Source: Lenzites betulinus
Taxonomy: Eukaryota > Basidiomycota > Agaricomycetes > Polyporales > Polyporaceae
Assembly: GCA_022264855.1 (NCBI GenBank)
Contig: JABYQU010000010.1
Location: 496,001-560,000 of the forward strand
DNA length: 64,000 bases
Reading direction: 5' to 3'
Under the pieces are notes generated by a model. The model ran no database searches, was not told the DNA's origin, and was given only the letters and a program-made list of their open reading frames with translations. The translations under genes were made by a program, and so were the position numbers. This document shows, piece by piece, positions 44,201 through 56,619 of this stretch; positions within the stretch are counted from its first letter, which is position 1, and the number at the start of each line of letters is the position of its first letter.

Positions 44201-47200
44201 GGTCGTGATGCGGATATGGCTTTGGCCAATTCGCATCGACACGGGGACCCGCATAGGAGAAGTGTGCCGCATTGTAACCTCCTCGTACTCGATGAAAGGT
44301 TCGTCCTCCAAGACGTCTATGGCATGTATATCAGGAAAATGGTCTTCTGAGCAGCAGGAAGAACGTACTAGCATAGTTCAGCGACGGAGCAGAAAGACCC
44401 TCAGGGTAGTGGTTCAGGAGTTCGCTGAGAGAAGTGTGCATACTGAGACTGATCGACTCCGTGGAAGCTGTGGAAATGTCTGAGCACGTTTCGAGGCCTT
44501 GCGGTCGAAGCACGCACTAGAGATCAGATTGTTGTACAGTCTACGCAGGTAACGCAGGGCATAGGTGTTGGGAGCCAGGAGCCGCAGAGTCTTGAAACGC
44601 TTCCAGATATCCAGGGGTATCGTTTCCGCAGCGAATTTGAGCCATTGTGCAGGCACTTGAGACGTCGACGTGAACCCGGTGCAGTCGAAGATGAGGTCGA
44701 AATCTCGCCCATCGTTCGTAGGCGAAGTCACACACTGGGGCATTATCAGTCCACACGCAAACATTCAAAGGACATGGATCCATACCTTGAACATGTAGTA
44801 CAGCATCAGTTCGAGGTCCAACACCTCCACGTCGATCTTAGAGACAGACAACACAAACACAGCATTTCCAGTCTGCGCTATGTTAGCGCATACTCCATAA
44901 GCAGATGTAGGTTACTTACAGGTGCGCTGATGACTTCGAAGAACAGCTCTTGCACGACGGTGGTATCACGACGGTCACATCGCATCATCAGGTCGATGTA
45001 CTCTCGGTGCTCTCGGCTGGTCAGCGAGGAAAGCTTCGGGCTCTCGAGAGGTTGTCCAAGATCAACAAGCGCGGCACACAGAGCATCCCAAGCGCGCTTC
45101 CCGACAGCGGCGGCTGCCTCCGCCTCGGGGGTCATCTTCTCGGCGGACACCTTGGATGAGCTGAGTAGTTCCTTGCCGATCTTGTCGGCATGCTTCTCGA
45201 AGAAGCGGTGCAGGATGATCGTGTCGGTCTCGTCGTATGTCCGCTCGAGCCACTCATCTGCTTCGTCCTCGGCACTAGAAGGAACATATCTCTGTCGAAG
45301 GAATCAATTACAATGCCCACATGAGAGGATGGTATACGTACGTTAATCTCGCTCAAGAACTTCGTGACGGTGACGATGTTCTCCTTCAGGAAATCGTTCA
45401 AGACCACCATATGAGCTTCCTTGCCAAACAGCATGTTGTTCGCAAGGTTCTGAATGATCTTGGCGATGATCATCAGCCCTCGACGGACCGTCGCATCGAA
45501 CGGCACGGGTACGTCGACGGTCTCTGGCGATACAATGGCAGGAGAGATGAACCTATTCGAGAACATAAGTCTCGCGTCCGACTATGCAGTAGTTATCCAT
45601 ACCTCAGGAAGATGAAAGCTCCCAGGGCGGCAAACTTCGCTTCAGGCCAGACCTCGTTGCTGTGATAGTTTAGCATTAAAACACACAGGGGTAGAGCGCG
45701 ATACTTACACCGACTTGGCGATATGGGCGCAAATCTCCCGAATGATCCTGATATCATTTCTTCAGCAGCGGTTGGTAGCGTGAGCCATGTGTAACTTACG
45801 AAGGGAGCGCAGGAATCGAAGACTGGATGATCTCTAGGAACTTGGTGGTGATCAACTCAACCGTCTCCTTGTTCTGCCGAAGCTCTTCTCGCCCGACCCT
45901 CGACGGGTCGAGTTCATACCCACGGCCGGCTGGCATGGTCGTCACGAACTTGACCAGAGGGAGGATGAGCGACCGAAGGTAGTTGTAGCCGTATACCCTC
46001 GCGAAGGCCGATAGGAAACGTGTGCAGGTCGAATTGCTCCGGAACAAAGCCGTGTCGCTGTCTGTGTAATCCGTCAGCATCCATCTCATGCTGAGGCGCA
46101 GAACAACCATACCGGTTTTCTGGATCTCGTTGTCGATCATCGTCTTCAGCAACCCCATGAGCGAAGACCTAGTATCGTAGAGGTTCAGCAATACTGCGTT
46201 CATGCTGTCGACCTCGTTCGGCGGGCAGATCTCGCAGATAGCCAAGGCGAGGACGTTCTGGACGAAAGTCAGGGCTGGGAAACCTAGCAGGCGACGTAAC
46301 AGACTGACCTCTTGACCTTTGACAAGCTAAGACACGACAACATGAGCTACCGCTATCACCTCACGCCAACATGCTCTTCACAAAGTACACACCTCACACA
46401 GTCGACTCTGCCGAGCGACAACGGGGGTCTCCTCGTAGGGCGTGAACTTGATACCCTCCTTGAGGACCCGCGTGAATACATGCGCGAAGATCACACGCCT
46501 GGTTGGGTCGTCGTCGTCCGCCATGGGCATGCAATGCTTCACACCGCACTCCGTATTGGCGCTGATGAGCGAAGCCAGACCCTGAATGAGAAGCTCTCGT
46601 AGTTCGCCGTCGCGCTGCTGGACTCGCGTCTGGTAACACAGCCTAGAGTCAGCCGTAGCTTCCACAAATCCATGGGAACCCGCACCTTCGTGAACGCAGA
46701 CTTCTCTGAGATCCCGTCATCGCGAGCCTGAACGGGAGAAGTCAGAATACATGGAACTCTGAGATAGTTAAAGGATACCCACATTGCCGTCGTATCTCGT
46801 AATGTCCCAAGTCTTGAGTAGGAAGGTCACGTAACGAATGAACATGCGCGAGATTGCATGCGCGGTATCCTCGCCGGTCGTACCGTCCGACACCTCTAGC
46901 TGCAACCGATCAAATGACACGACTGCTGCCTTGAAGACCGCGACGTTCAGTTCAAACTGTACACTGGCCATTTGGGGGTCATCCTGCTGCTGCTACACGG
47001 AGGGTCAACAGCTGCTTCTATAGACCAGCGCCGCGAATGACTTACAACGGTTGTGTCTTGAACCCAGTCCATGATGATGTCCACCAGGCTCTGGCGCACG
47101 GCCGACTCTTTGGCGCGCTTTACCGCATGCTCCGTTTTGCTGTACACGCTCCCACAAAGTTGGCAGAACTTGAGCTTCAGGCGCAGAGAAAGCGCCTCTG

Positions 47201-50200
47201 TATCGTCCACCTTGCCGATGAACGTTGCTAGCGTGTAAAGTGCAGACGGCATGTCAATGGCACGTATGTCTTCGCTGAGGGCTTGCGAGTTCTCTAGCAG
47301 GACCTTCAAGATCGCGATGAACTGCGTGGAAGGTAAGTACACGGTATGGCAAATATAACAGCAGAAACAGCGTGCCTGATCAAGAACGCCAGCCAGGATA
47401 GGGATCTTGACGTCGGTCTCGTCGTCGGTCACCATATGGATGACGCTAGTCAAGCATATCAACACAAGATTTCGCGGCCTACAGAATGCAGCCCTACGCA
47501 CCTGTCGAGCTGCCTGATGATCTTGTCGTACAACCGCGGGCTCGCCTCATTGCTCAAAGCCTCCCGCGCGATGTCGCGCACCTGTGGCGCATCCGACACC
47601 AAGAAGTTCACCGTCTCGAGCAGGAACTTCGACAGCAGCTCCGAGGGATCTCGCAGCACGCGACAGCAGTCCGGAATGATGTTCGGCGGCAGGATTTGCG
47701 TCAGTGCAGAGGGGTCGTGGTGCTCGCGCATGCACGTCGCACCGAACGCAGACAGGAACAAGGTGAGGTTCTGCCACTGAGCCTGCCGGTCGTCCGGTGT
47801 GAGCGCCTTGTCCCCAATCGGTGCCGGTCCAACCTCGAACCCGTCCGTTGTCTGCTCAAAGGTCATCCGAACGGTCATCTCCGTCAGCGCGCACCACCGG
47901 AAGAAGAGCTCCTGCCACACGGCGACGTGGACGGCGGTGGGCGCTGAGATGAGGCGCACGAGCTTTCGAATGCGTTTCTGGTGACCAACTCGTCCTGCTC
48001 GAGGTCAGCGGTGTCTGAGGAGCGAACACCAACCTTTGAACACGTACCGATCATCGACACCTTCGGGTCGCCGAGCTGCTCGTACACAGGATGCCGCTTG
48101 TTAGCGTCCTCTGGGTTCCCTTCAAGATAAGGTGGCATCCCAGGGGAGCGCTCAACCTGCGTCAGCAGCCGCAGACAATTGCATGCAGTGAGCGAGACTA
48201 CGCCGTCTACGGAGCACAGAGAGACCAGGAAGGCAATCTCTGTGAGCGCAAAGCAGTACGATCGGTGGGGCGCAACACGGAGCGTAGATTCCATGGGTGC
48301 AGTCTGGACGCTCAAGATGAGTATACAATAGTGCGCGCGAAGACGCATTGCATACCGTATCTGGGTGCGTATAGCAGTAGAGGAGCTCGTATAGCTGTTG
48401 GATGAACATGCGCTGCCCCTGGATATCCATGCGGGTGTTCAGCAGATGGTTTGCAACCGATGCCATAATTGCAGGTCTAGAAATGGTTTCAGCGTGACGC
48501 ATCCCCAACACCAAACAGCATAGACGTACCCAACTTCCTCGAGCCACCTTACGAGCCCAGCGTACCGGTTGTTCTCCGGTGGACACTGCATGGCGGACTC
48601 CATGAGATGCCGAAACGTTCTGCCCAAGGACCACTTGACGGCAGGATCGGCTGGCGCACTGTACACGGTCACCGACCTATCGAAAATGTTCTCGAGTTCC
48701 TCCGGCCCAATACAATCGTGGTGCCACCAGATATCGGTGCGCCATAGTGTCAATAGACTCAGAATGAACAAATCCCTGTCTGGAAGTGTTTCGGATGTAT
48801 ACCGCTTGGCCTTTGGCCGGATAGCAGTCTTCCTCGAAGAACCGTTAGCGTCAACTTCGCTTCGACGGGTGTACACGCTCTGCCAAAATGCTCAGCATGT
48901 GTCAGAGATACATCTGGATGTGCAGCATACGGAGAAGAGGGTCATGAGTCGGACTTGAATCGCCTCTTTGAGAGGTGTGATAGATTTCTGCCATGGCAAC
49001 TTCCAGCCCTAGTTATAGGTGTTAACGAGTGCCTGTGGAAATGGTTGAACAACCTGCCTCCACGATCAATGCCAGACATGCTTTGACGACGCAGATCTTG
49101 ACGGCTTCCGACCGCTCGGCCTCGAGACACTGCAAGAATATAGGGATGGATTCGTCCTCTGGCAAGAAGCGGTAAATAGAAGCAAGGGCGTCGCCCAAGA
49201 TCGCAACGTCAATCTCGTCGGGGCACTCCCAGAACGGTCGGTCTTTCGTCCACTTCATCAAGGTCAACTGTTCAAAAAGTTAAAGCGGTCATATCATAAT
49301 CATACCCTACAAGCCACTCACCTTGAGCTCATGCGCCAAGTCAAAAGCAGTGGAAAGGAGAGGAACCTCTGCCTCCCCTTCTGGAGGGCGCAATTTCGAG
49401 GCGGCTCTGCAGATGTCAATTGCACAAACGATGCCGACCTCAGAGTACTTCGACGCATAAGGCAAGCTCTTGAAAAGCAAGTCCGTGAAGTTACGGTCCT
49501 GAAAGGATATCTGTCAACTCTGTAGCCGTCATACATACATTTCCGTAATACCTTTCGATAGGCCCCTTTGTGGGCGCCCATCGCGTTCGCCTCAAACTCG
49601 TTCTTCATGCGGTCCTGGCTGATGCTCAGCAACACCGCGAGCGTCGGCCACGAGCCCGCCTTGTCGCGCGAGTTTTCTTGCGAATCATACAGCAAGTCGA
49701 GAACGCGTTCTGGCGCGCCTTCCAGACGGCGGTGTGACAGGAGAGCTTCGTTGAACTCGTCTGGGCAGAGCTCGATCCAATTCCAGATCGCCGTCCTCAA
49801 CGCTATGGAGACGGGCATCTGCGCGTCCTTCTTGAGGTTCATGAGAAGCGACGAGAGTTCTATCGCAAGTTCTTGGTATCGGCCGATGAAACGCAGCGAT
49901 GAGAAAGACCGGCCTACCTTGCAAGCATTGCACGAGCTTCGCCTTGTCCAACGCGCTGTAGGTAATTAGCTGCAAGTCAACAGTGTCTGGCTCGGCATCC
50001 GAGGCACTAGCGAGGCCATGTATGCGCTGTCTTATGCGGTGAAGAACGACGGCCCAGTTCGATGCCGACAGGTGGTAGACGATGCGGCCCGCGTACTTCG
50101 CGATGGAAGAGTGCAGCGATAGAATGGACTTCGCCACGAGAAAGGACGTCTTCTCGTACACCACTGATTGATGGGGAAGGCGACTGGAGATAGAACTGGC

Positions 50201-51189
50201 AACGCCCGTCGAGTTCAGAGAGTTCGACGACGGATATTTGGCGCGATTCATGCTCCGTGGAAAGCCAGAGATGACCGGCGGAGTGGCGCCAAGCGTCTCG
50301 TCGCCTGCACCGAACTCATGAGACTCCACGGACTCGAAGTCCTGGAAAGAGGCCTCGAAGCTGAGGTTCGCAGCGGAAGTAAGGCGGTGCTTTCTGGGAG
50401 CTGTCTGCCGCAGGATGAGAACCATCACGCTGATGATGTAGCGGGCACAATTGTCGTCGAGGGCAGGGGGTTCGACCAATGTGGCGGAGGGGGTAGATAG
50501 GTGGTCTGTGGACCCAAAGCGGCCGCGACCAGGTCCTGATGAGTCGGGAGTGGAAGGCTTTGGCGATGGTATAGGCTTGCTTCCACGAGAGTCCGGTCTC
50601 GTGTCGTCAGGGCGGGAACCCCACCGCGAAGCCATGGCCACCGAGAGTACCTTGACCAAGAACAGCTGTGATTGCAGGACATCTGCACTCCGGAATCCCG
50701 CGCCATCCATTTGCTGTGTGATAATATGTGGTCTGTTTACAGCACGTAGTGGACGTGTGACATACCTTCGATAGCTTGTCCAGTTGCTCAGTGAGAGCAA
50801 GAGATATCATATCCAGAGAATCCTTGGACAGCTCGATCAAGGACTGGACTGTCTGTTGTACCGCTTCATCCGCCTCCAACAGCGTCAACGTGATTCCTGA
50901 ATTACATGGAAGCTGGACGCGTCATATCAGCGGTCGGTATGCTAGCGTCCGTATGCGGCGCGCTTGGTGGGTGTTGCGGGATGCACACCTTGTTTTTGAG
51001 CCTGTTAATGAGGACTTGGACTACTTTTTGCTGTGGAGATGGCGGGAGATTGGTGGATGATCCATACGGCAGGTTCTGAGGTTGCATGGTGGGAGACTGT
51101 GCCGATATGCTGTGATTGGAACCATTACTCCTGTGGACACGGGACGAGCTGGTTATGTTGTGACTGGCGGATGCACGCCTTGCAGGCAT
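41213..51189 (-). CDS. IRA1: neurofibromin/Ira-type Ras GTPase-activating protein, about 2,700-2,800 aa, many exons
   Basis: About 10 kb of minus-strand exon blocks, separated by some 25-30 short introns, read continuously from MPARRASASHNITSSSRVH (51189) to the stop at 41213. The RasGAP domain is at about 46240-45150: the arginine-finger segment TALFRSNSTCTRFLSAF, YGYNYLRSLILPLVKF, and the FLR-type motif NRFISPAIVSPETVDVP with QNLANNMLFGKEAH. A Sec14-like lipid-binding region follows at about 44770-44400 (FDLIFDCTGFTSTSQVPAQW), then a PH-like segment at about 44150-43960 (LACKATEIILLADINDVYN). The C-terminal third (43.3-41.2 kb) is helical-repeat (HEAT-like), with SLLQSSYVALYGEAIRLLQ. The N-terminal quarter is helical with a Ser/Pro-rich insert near 50.5-50.2 kb. 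This negative regulator of Ras-cAMP signalling is expected at cytoplasmic membranes. Order and size match NF1 and Ira1/2. I did not resolve every splice junction. Confidence 0.9.
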
Positions 51190-52904
51190 CTCTCATGGGT
51201 CGCAGCGCGTGCGTGTACCGTCCGTAAGATGACTGCCTAAGAAGGGGATGCTAAGAGGGAAACCAAGAAGGAGAAGAGGGAGGGGTAGGAGCCAAGAAGG
51301 CCACGGCACCGTAGAGAGGCTCGTGCGCGACTCTCACTGGGACAGTCGCAGCGCCGGCAACTGCTCTCTCGACAGCGACTTCGAATCGCACGCGGCACTC
51401 GCCTACTCATGATTACGTACATTTACGTACACCCCCAAATAAGCAGTGCCGGCGGCAGGGGTGCAAGCTTCAAGTTGGAACGGCGTTGGCTTGCGCGTGC
51501 GTGTACCATGTCATACGTTAAAATGGACCTGAACTGATCGCCAAGTTTCAACGGTAATTATACACGGTGACTACACGGGTACCGGCGTGGTGGCTACACA
51601 TTTTTATCCGTGGCGTTACGGTACCCTCTATGCGACCTGCTTTTCCGGGCGGTGCATAGATTCAACACCCGGTGTCCGATGGCGATCGCCTTTCAGGTAT
51701 CCAAAGTTCGTATGTGTGCTTAGTACCGTAGATGACACACGCATGCGGTATTACAGGGGAAATCAACGCTCCAAGACACTTTCGCCGCAATATCGATGAT
51801 GGGCGGATCTTTGGTGAACAGGCCATGATCGGACGTAAGTTGCTGGCGTGAGTACCCTGCGACACGGTTCTGGCGAACAATGACCTGGGTCGATGTTCGA
51901 AACTCTGTCGCCAGTCGGCTTGGTGATTCGACCGGAGAACGCTGTTCATTTGCTGTGGAGGGGTGCGGTTGACACATGGAGCACAATGGGCCCTTTGAAG
52001 CGACGAGCCTGGGCTGATATCTCCTAACGCGAGCTGTCCACGGTGTGGCAAAAGCTGCCGGAATGTAAAGTCACGGCAGAGTGCTTGCTCCGCTACGTCG
52101 CAGTCTGGGCGCCTGTGCGGTCAATGCATACCCAATATTAGCGCCGACATAAGGCGCCACATATTATACCCAGATTATACCTCGACATACCGTGAGCGCC
52201 CGGCCGGAAACACCTGCAATGGCTTGCTGCATGGTTTCGTTGGCAGGCATCGTACAAACCCTGTGGCACGGACGGGGCCCGGGAGGATGGAGGAACTGGA
52301 ATAATGGATTGACTTTTCCGGGCGATAATTTGATCCGCCGTGCGGGGGCGTCCACAAACGCCTCTGCGCCTGCGGGGGCCAGCTGTACAATAAATAATTG
52401 GCCAGGAAGAGTCTAGAGCGCGCAGGCCAAGGCCGGGTATATATACCGCCCCCGCCTCCTGTGCGAGCACGATGTTATCCAGCGATAGCCTCGTGGTGGC
52501 CTGAGTCGCGGCGTCAGCGTCCGGAAACTCCGCCACAATCTGCACTCCGCATCGCAGAGCATCGCCTGGCTTGTCCTCCTCCCCCTCTGAGGCGACTTTG
52601 TCCTAGAAAAACACACCGACCCGCCAAGCGCCCTGCGGGACGAACCCCTCCTGTCGTATCGCTGTCGCATCCCTGCCTATATCCTTGTGAATCGCTCTCT
52701 CTGTTTGTCGCAGACCGTCTTCGCGCATAGCTCTTCTGCTTGTTTTTCGCTGCACCGAGTCTCTTAGCCTAGTCTAGCTGTCGATTCTGCTCGTTTCTCG
52801 CCCCCCGGACGACGCACCCACGGAGCCGAAGGACTGCCAATCCACACCGAGGCTGCTCCAATCGATCTCCAGGACCATTTCCGATCTTCACGTCCGTGTT
52901 CGCC
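51190..52904. promoter_or_regulatory. divergent promoter region between the RasGAP and three-RRM genes
   Basis: This 1.7-kb region has no convincing gene. The palindromic TATATATA at 52438-52445 sits about 460 bp before the RRM-gene ATG at 52905, followed by a C/T-rich leader (52600-52900), suggesting a long 5' UTR. Confidence 0.5.
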
Positions 52905-55900
52905 ATGTCACGCCCAGAGCCGCACGGCCAGGACTACGACCACGCCGCGTTCGAGGGCCGGGGCGGCGAGCATCCCTCGGCCGCCGGTGCGCAGGACTAC
53001 GGCCACTTCCGGGACTTCATGCCGCGCGAGATGCCCAGGGAGGGGATGCGCGAGAATGCGTCGGCTGCGCGCGACTACGGCGGACAGGAGTACGGGCCCT
53101 CGACGACGTTCTACAACTCGTCCTACTCGTCCTCGCCGCCGCCCTTCACGGGCGATCGCCGCCCGCTGGCGTCGAACAACATGCCCGGCGGCGGCTTCCC
53201 GTCCTTTGTCGCGCCGCGCATGCTCAACTCGGGACAGGGGATCGGCGTCGGGACGGGCGCGAGCTGGAACTCGAAGCCGGGCTCCTACTCGGCCGCCCCG
53301 AGCACGGGCAGGCCGCCCGGCGAAGGCAGCGCAGGGTTGTCTTCACAAGTTCAACCGTCCCCCTTGGTTCTTAACCACCACCATCGTCCCTCGACTCCGC
53401 GCGGCCTCCCCGACCTCTACACCTCCCCCCTCCTAGCGTCATCCCCTCCCTTCTTCGAGCGCGATAATCGCGACGCCTTTTTAAACCAGCGACAGCAGCA
53501 GCAGCCCAACCCCCTCTCCGTCCAGCTCCCATCCGCGCAGCCCCAGTCCCTTTCTTCTCCCGGCGCCCAAACCCCCTCCGCACGCACGACCCTCTGGTGG
53601 GGCGATCTCGAGCCTTGGATGGATGAAGAGTACGCAAAGCAGGTCTGCACCCTCATGGGCTGGGACCCCGTTGGCATCAAGGTCCCCCGCCCTGCTCCCG
53701 ACCCCATCACCGGCCAGCAGGCCAACAACCCCGGCTACTGCTTCCTGACGTTCCCCACTCAGGCCCATGCCTCCTCGGTCCTCGCACAGGTCGGCAACAC
53801 CAACACACCGTTGATCATGCCGAACTCTGCAAAGCAGTTCTCGCTCAACTGGGCTGCGTCGGTTCCGTCAGCACCCCTGCCGTCGTCCATCCCCGGTCAG
53901 ACCATCTCCATTCCCGGTGTGCAGAACCCGCAGTACCCCAAAGAGTACAGCATCTTCGTAGGCGATTTGGCCCCTGAGGTTTCGAACTCGGACCTCGTTG
54001 CTGTCTTCCGGAACCCGGTTCTTGGCCTGCGGAACGATCGTGAACCGCGCTTCATTCGGCCTTTCCTGAGCTGTAAAAGTGCGAAGATCATGCTCGATCC
54101 TGTGACCGGCGTGTCCCGTGGCTACGGCTTCGTCAGGTACTTTCCATCCCTGCGTTAATGTGACGTCGCCTCTGACATCTTTGCCTAGGTTTACTGATGA
54201 GTCGGATCAGCAGCGTGCACTGATTGAAATGCATGGTCTTTACTGCCTTTCACGTCCCAGTTAGTATTCTCTCAGCCGTATGTGCTACGCCGTTCTAATC
54301 TTATGCACACAGTGCGCATTTCTCCTGCAACGGCAAAGTTCAAACCGGGGCCCGGCATGGCTGGCTTCGACTTCTCCCAAATGCCGTTCCCTCCCATGAT
54401 GCAGCCGCCGTCCCACCCCGGGCAGGAAACCCCCCATGCTCTCGCCCTTCCTAGCTCTGCCCAGGCCAAGAGCGTGTCCGCTCCTCTTGCGGGTTCTGCT
54501 ACTGCCTCCAGTTCAAACGCCTCTTTGACGAACACGGCCGTATCCACATCCGGCTCCGCGGCTTCTCTGACTGCTCCCTCCCTGAGCACTGGTACTAGCG
54601 CCACGTCATCGTCTACGTTGGCGTCGGCGTCGTCCGATGACGCGCTCAAAAACAGTCAGTATGCAGGTGCTAACAGCGGGTCTGGTACTTCGTCTGGCGG
54701 CACGGCGCCCTCCATCACCGCCCCGTTCGCTTCGCAGAACACCGACCAAATGTTGGCGCAGCGGTACAACCTTTCAGAGGAGTCGTGGAAACACCACGCC
54801 CAGGCTCGTGCGATTCTGTCCAACCTGATTGGCCCCAACGGTGAACAGTTGACGTCCTCCGACCCGTATAACACGACCGTGTTTGTTGGCGGATTATCTC
54901 CGCTCATCAACGAGGACACTCTGAGGACATTCTTTGCACCTTTCGGCGAGATCCATTATGTGAGTTACTTAACAGTTCCCGCGTTGCCTTCCGCTCATCT
55001 CGGATATCAGGTCAAGGTCCCGGTTGGCAAGCATTGCGGTTTTGTGCAATTCGTGCGCAAGCCCGATGCCGAGCGTGCCATCGAGAAGATGCAGGGCTTT
55101 CCGATCGGCGGGAGTAGGATTCGATTGAGTTGGGGACGGAGTCAATGTACGTTCAAATTTCTCGCCGCCGTGCTGGCACATTGCTCACGTCACCCAAGAC
55201 AAAGCCGCACAAGCAGCCGCACAAGCTGCGCAGGCCGCTGCGTTCCAGGCCCAGTATACGGCACCTGCTCCGAGTGTGCCGATGCCGACCTCTCAGGGCC
55301 AGAATCCCCAGAATTCCGATCCCCTTACCCACGAGCAGGCTCTTCAGCTTCTCGAGAAGTTTGGACTGACGAATATGAACCTCCTAAGCAGTAGCTCTGG
55401 AAATGCGGAGAATGTGAGTAACGAGCGTCAGATTGCAGCTGCTCTGCTCAACGACGTCGATGGCCTCGGACACGCATTCGCATTCGCTCCTCCTATCTTC
55501 GACCCTCGTCAGACTGGGCAAGCGGTCGCGACCATCTTCTCCCCCTTCTCTCCCGATCCCAACTACCTCGCGGAACGGGGGAACACGGACGCTCCGTCTG
55601 CTCAAAGCCAGCCTATCACTGCGGCCTCGAAGACCTACACGCCGTGGTACACTGGCCAGGACGAGAAGGTTGGGACCACCAGCGGAAGGATCTCTCCTAG
55701 CATACGCCCTCTCCATCGGTTCACATCCTTCCTCGGAGAGACCCCGCAGCCTGGACAGTACCAGCAGAGCCGCACATCGAGCCGTCAGGAGTCCGCCATC
55801 TCCAGGCCCGACGCCAACCGCCGTGGATCGCAGGAGCACCGCTTGTCGGCGAGCCAGGAGGCTGAGGCGATGCGGGATTTCAACGGCACGCTGGCCAGCC

Positions 55901-55950
55901 TCTCCCTCGATGACCACGACAACTCGCAGTCGCAGTCCACCGCACACTAG
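52905..55950 (+). CDS. RNA-binding protein with three RRMs (Csx1/Nam8/TIA-1 type), 945 aa, 5 exons
   Basis: Exons are 52905..54136, 54189..54259, 54313..54959, 55011..55146 and 55199..55950. After a 230-residue Gly/Ser/Tyr-rich low-complexity N-terminus, RRM1 starts at TTLWWGDLEPWMDEEYAKQV with NPGYCFLTF. RRM2 is YSIFVGDLAPEVSNSDLVA with GVSRGYGFVRFTDE and a family insert, FIRPFLSCKSAK. RRM3 is NTTVFVGGLSPLINEDTLR with HCGFVQFVRKPDAERAI. Linkers are Ser/Thr/Ala-rich, with an Ala/Gln patch (AAQAAAQAAQAAAFQ), and the C-terminus is disordered. Family members control mRNA stability or splicing under stress. The first in-frame ATG is used; the frame could extend a little further upstream only through GTG. 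A short open leader precedes it. Confidence 0.92.
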
Positions 55951-56619
55951 GACGTCGCACACCCACCCATTCGCGGACGCCAAGTATCTAACAACATAAT
56001 ATTCCTATTCGTTCGGCTTTGTTCCCTCGTTTGTCCAGTTTCGCTTCTCCCCGCCGACAACATCCTATGGCTATCGAATGTCCCTTCACGTTCCCATGAC
56101 GCTCTGCCACTCTCGCCATTTGTCCTTCCCGTCACGTTCCATAGCATGCAGAATCTGTTCTATACATCCCCTCTGCATCGCGTTTCGATCTCCTGTCGTA
56201 CCTCTCCCAGTTATGTTTGCCGCCATGACATCTCTCACGCGAAGCCCTCACCTCCGTTTTCTTAGTTTTGTCCAGCCTACTCTCCTAGTCCCTGTTGCAT
56301 CTCGATAGTATCCGCTGTCCATCATGGGGTTAACGCCTCTGCGTACAATGACAACTAATGAGACAGGTATAACATGAATAGTACACATTTGTGTAGAACT
56401 TCAGTTGTAAGTACGATATACCTCAGACCAGACCGTATATATGTATCGCCTAGGATGTCGACCGGAGGGAGTCTCGCAGGAGTAGCGAGCGCTTGAAGTA
56501 TACGGGCGCTCCCGTCGAAGTACCTACAGAGAAGCCCCTGGATTAGGGTTTAAATCGCTTCTGCCATCTGCGCCTCGACCAATTTTTTCGCTCGACGTAC
56601 CGCTCGACGACCACACATT
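55951..56619. other. 3' UTR of the RRM gene and promoter of eIF3b
   Basis: This 669-bp spacer is C/T-rich for its first 350 bp, consistent with a long 3' UTR. A CCAAT motif with a T-run lies at 56578-56588, about 35-40 bp before the eIF3b ATG. No gene is seen. Confidence 0.45.

Noticed and set aside
52896..52904. Three-codon upstream extension of the three-RRM gene
   Set aside because: It would start at GTG; the ATG at 52905 is the normal choice.
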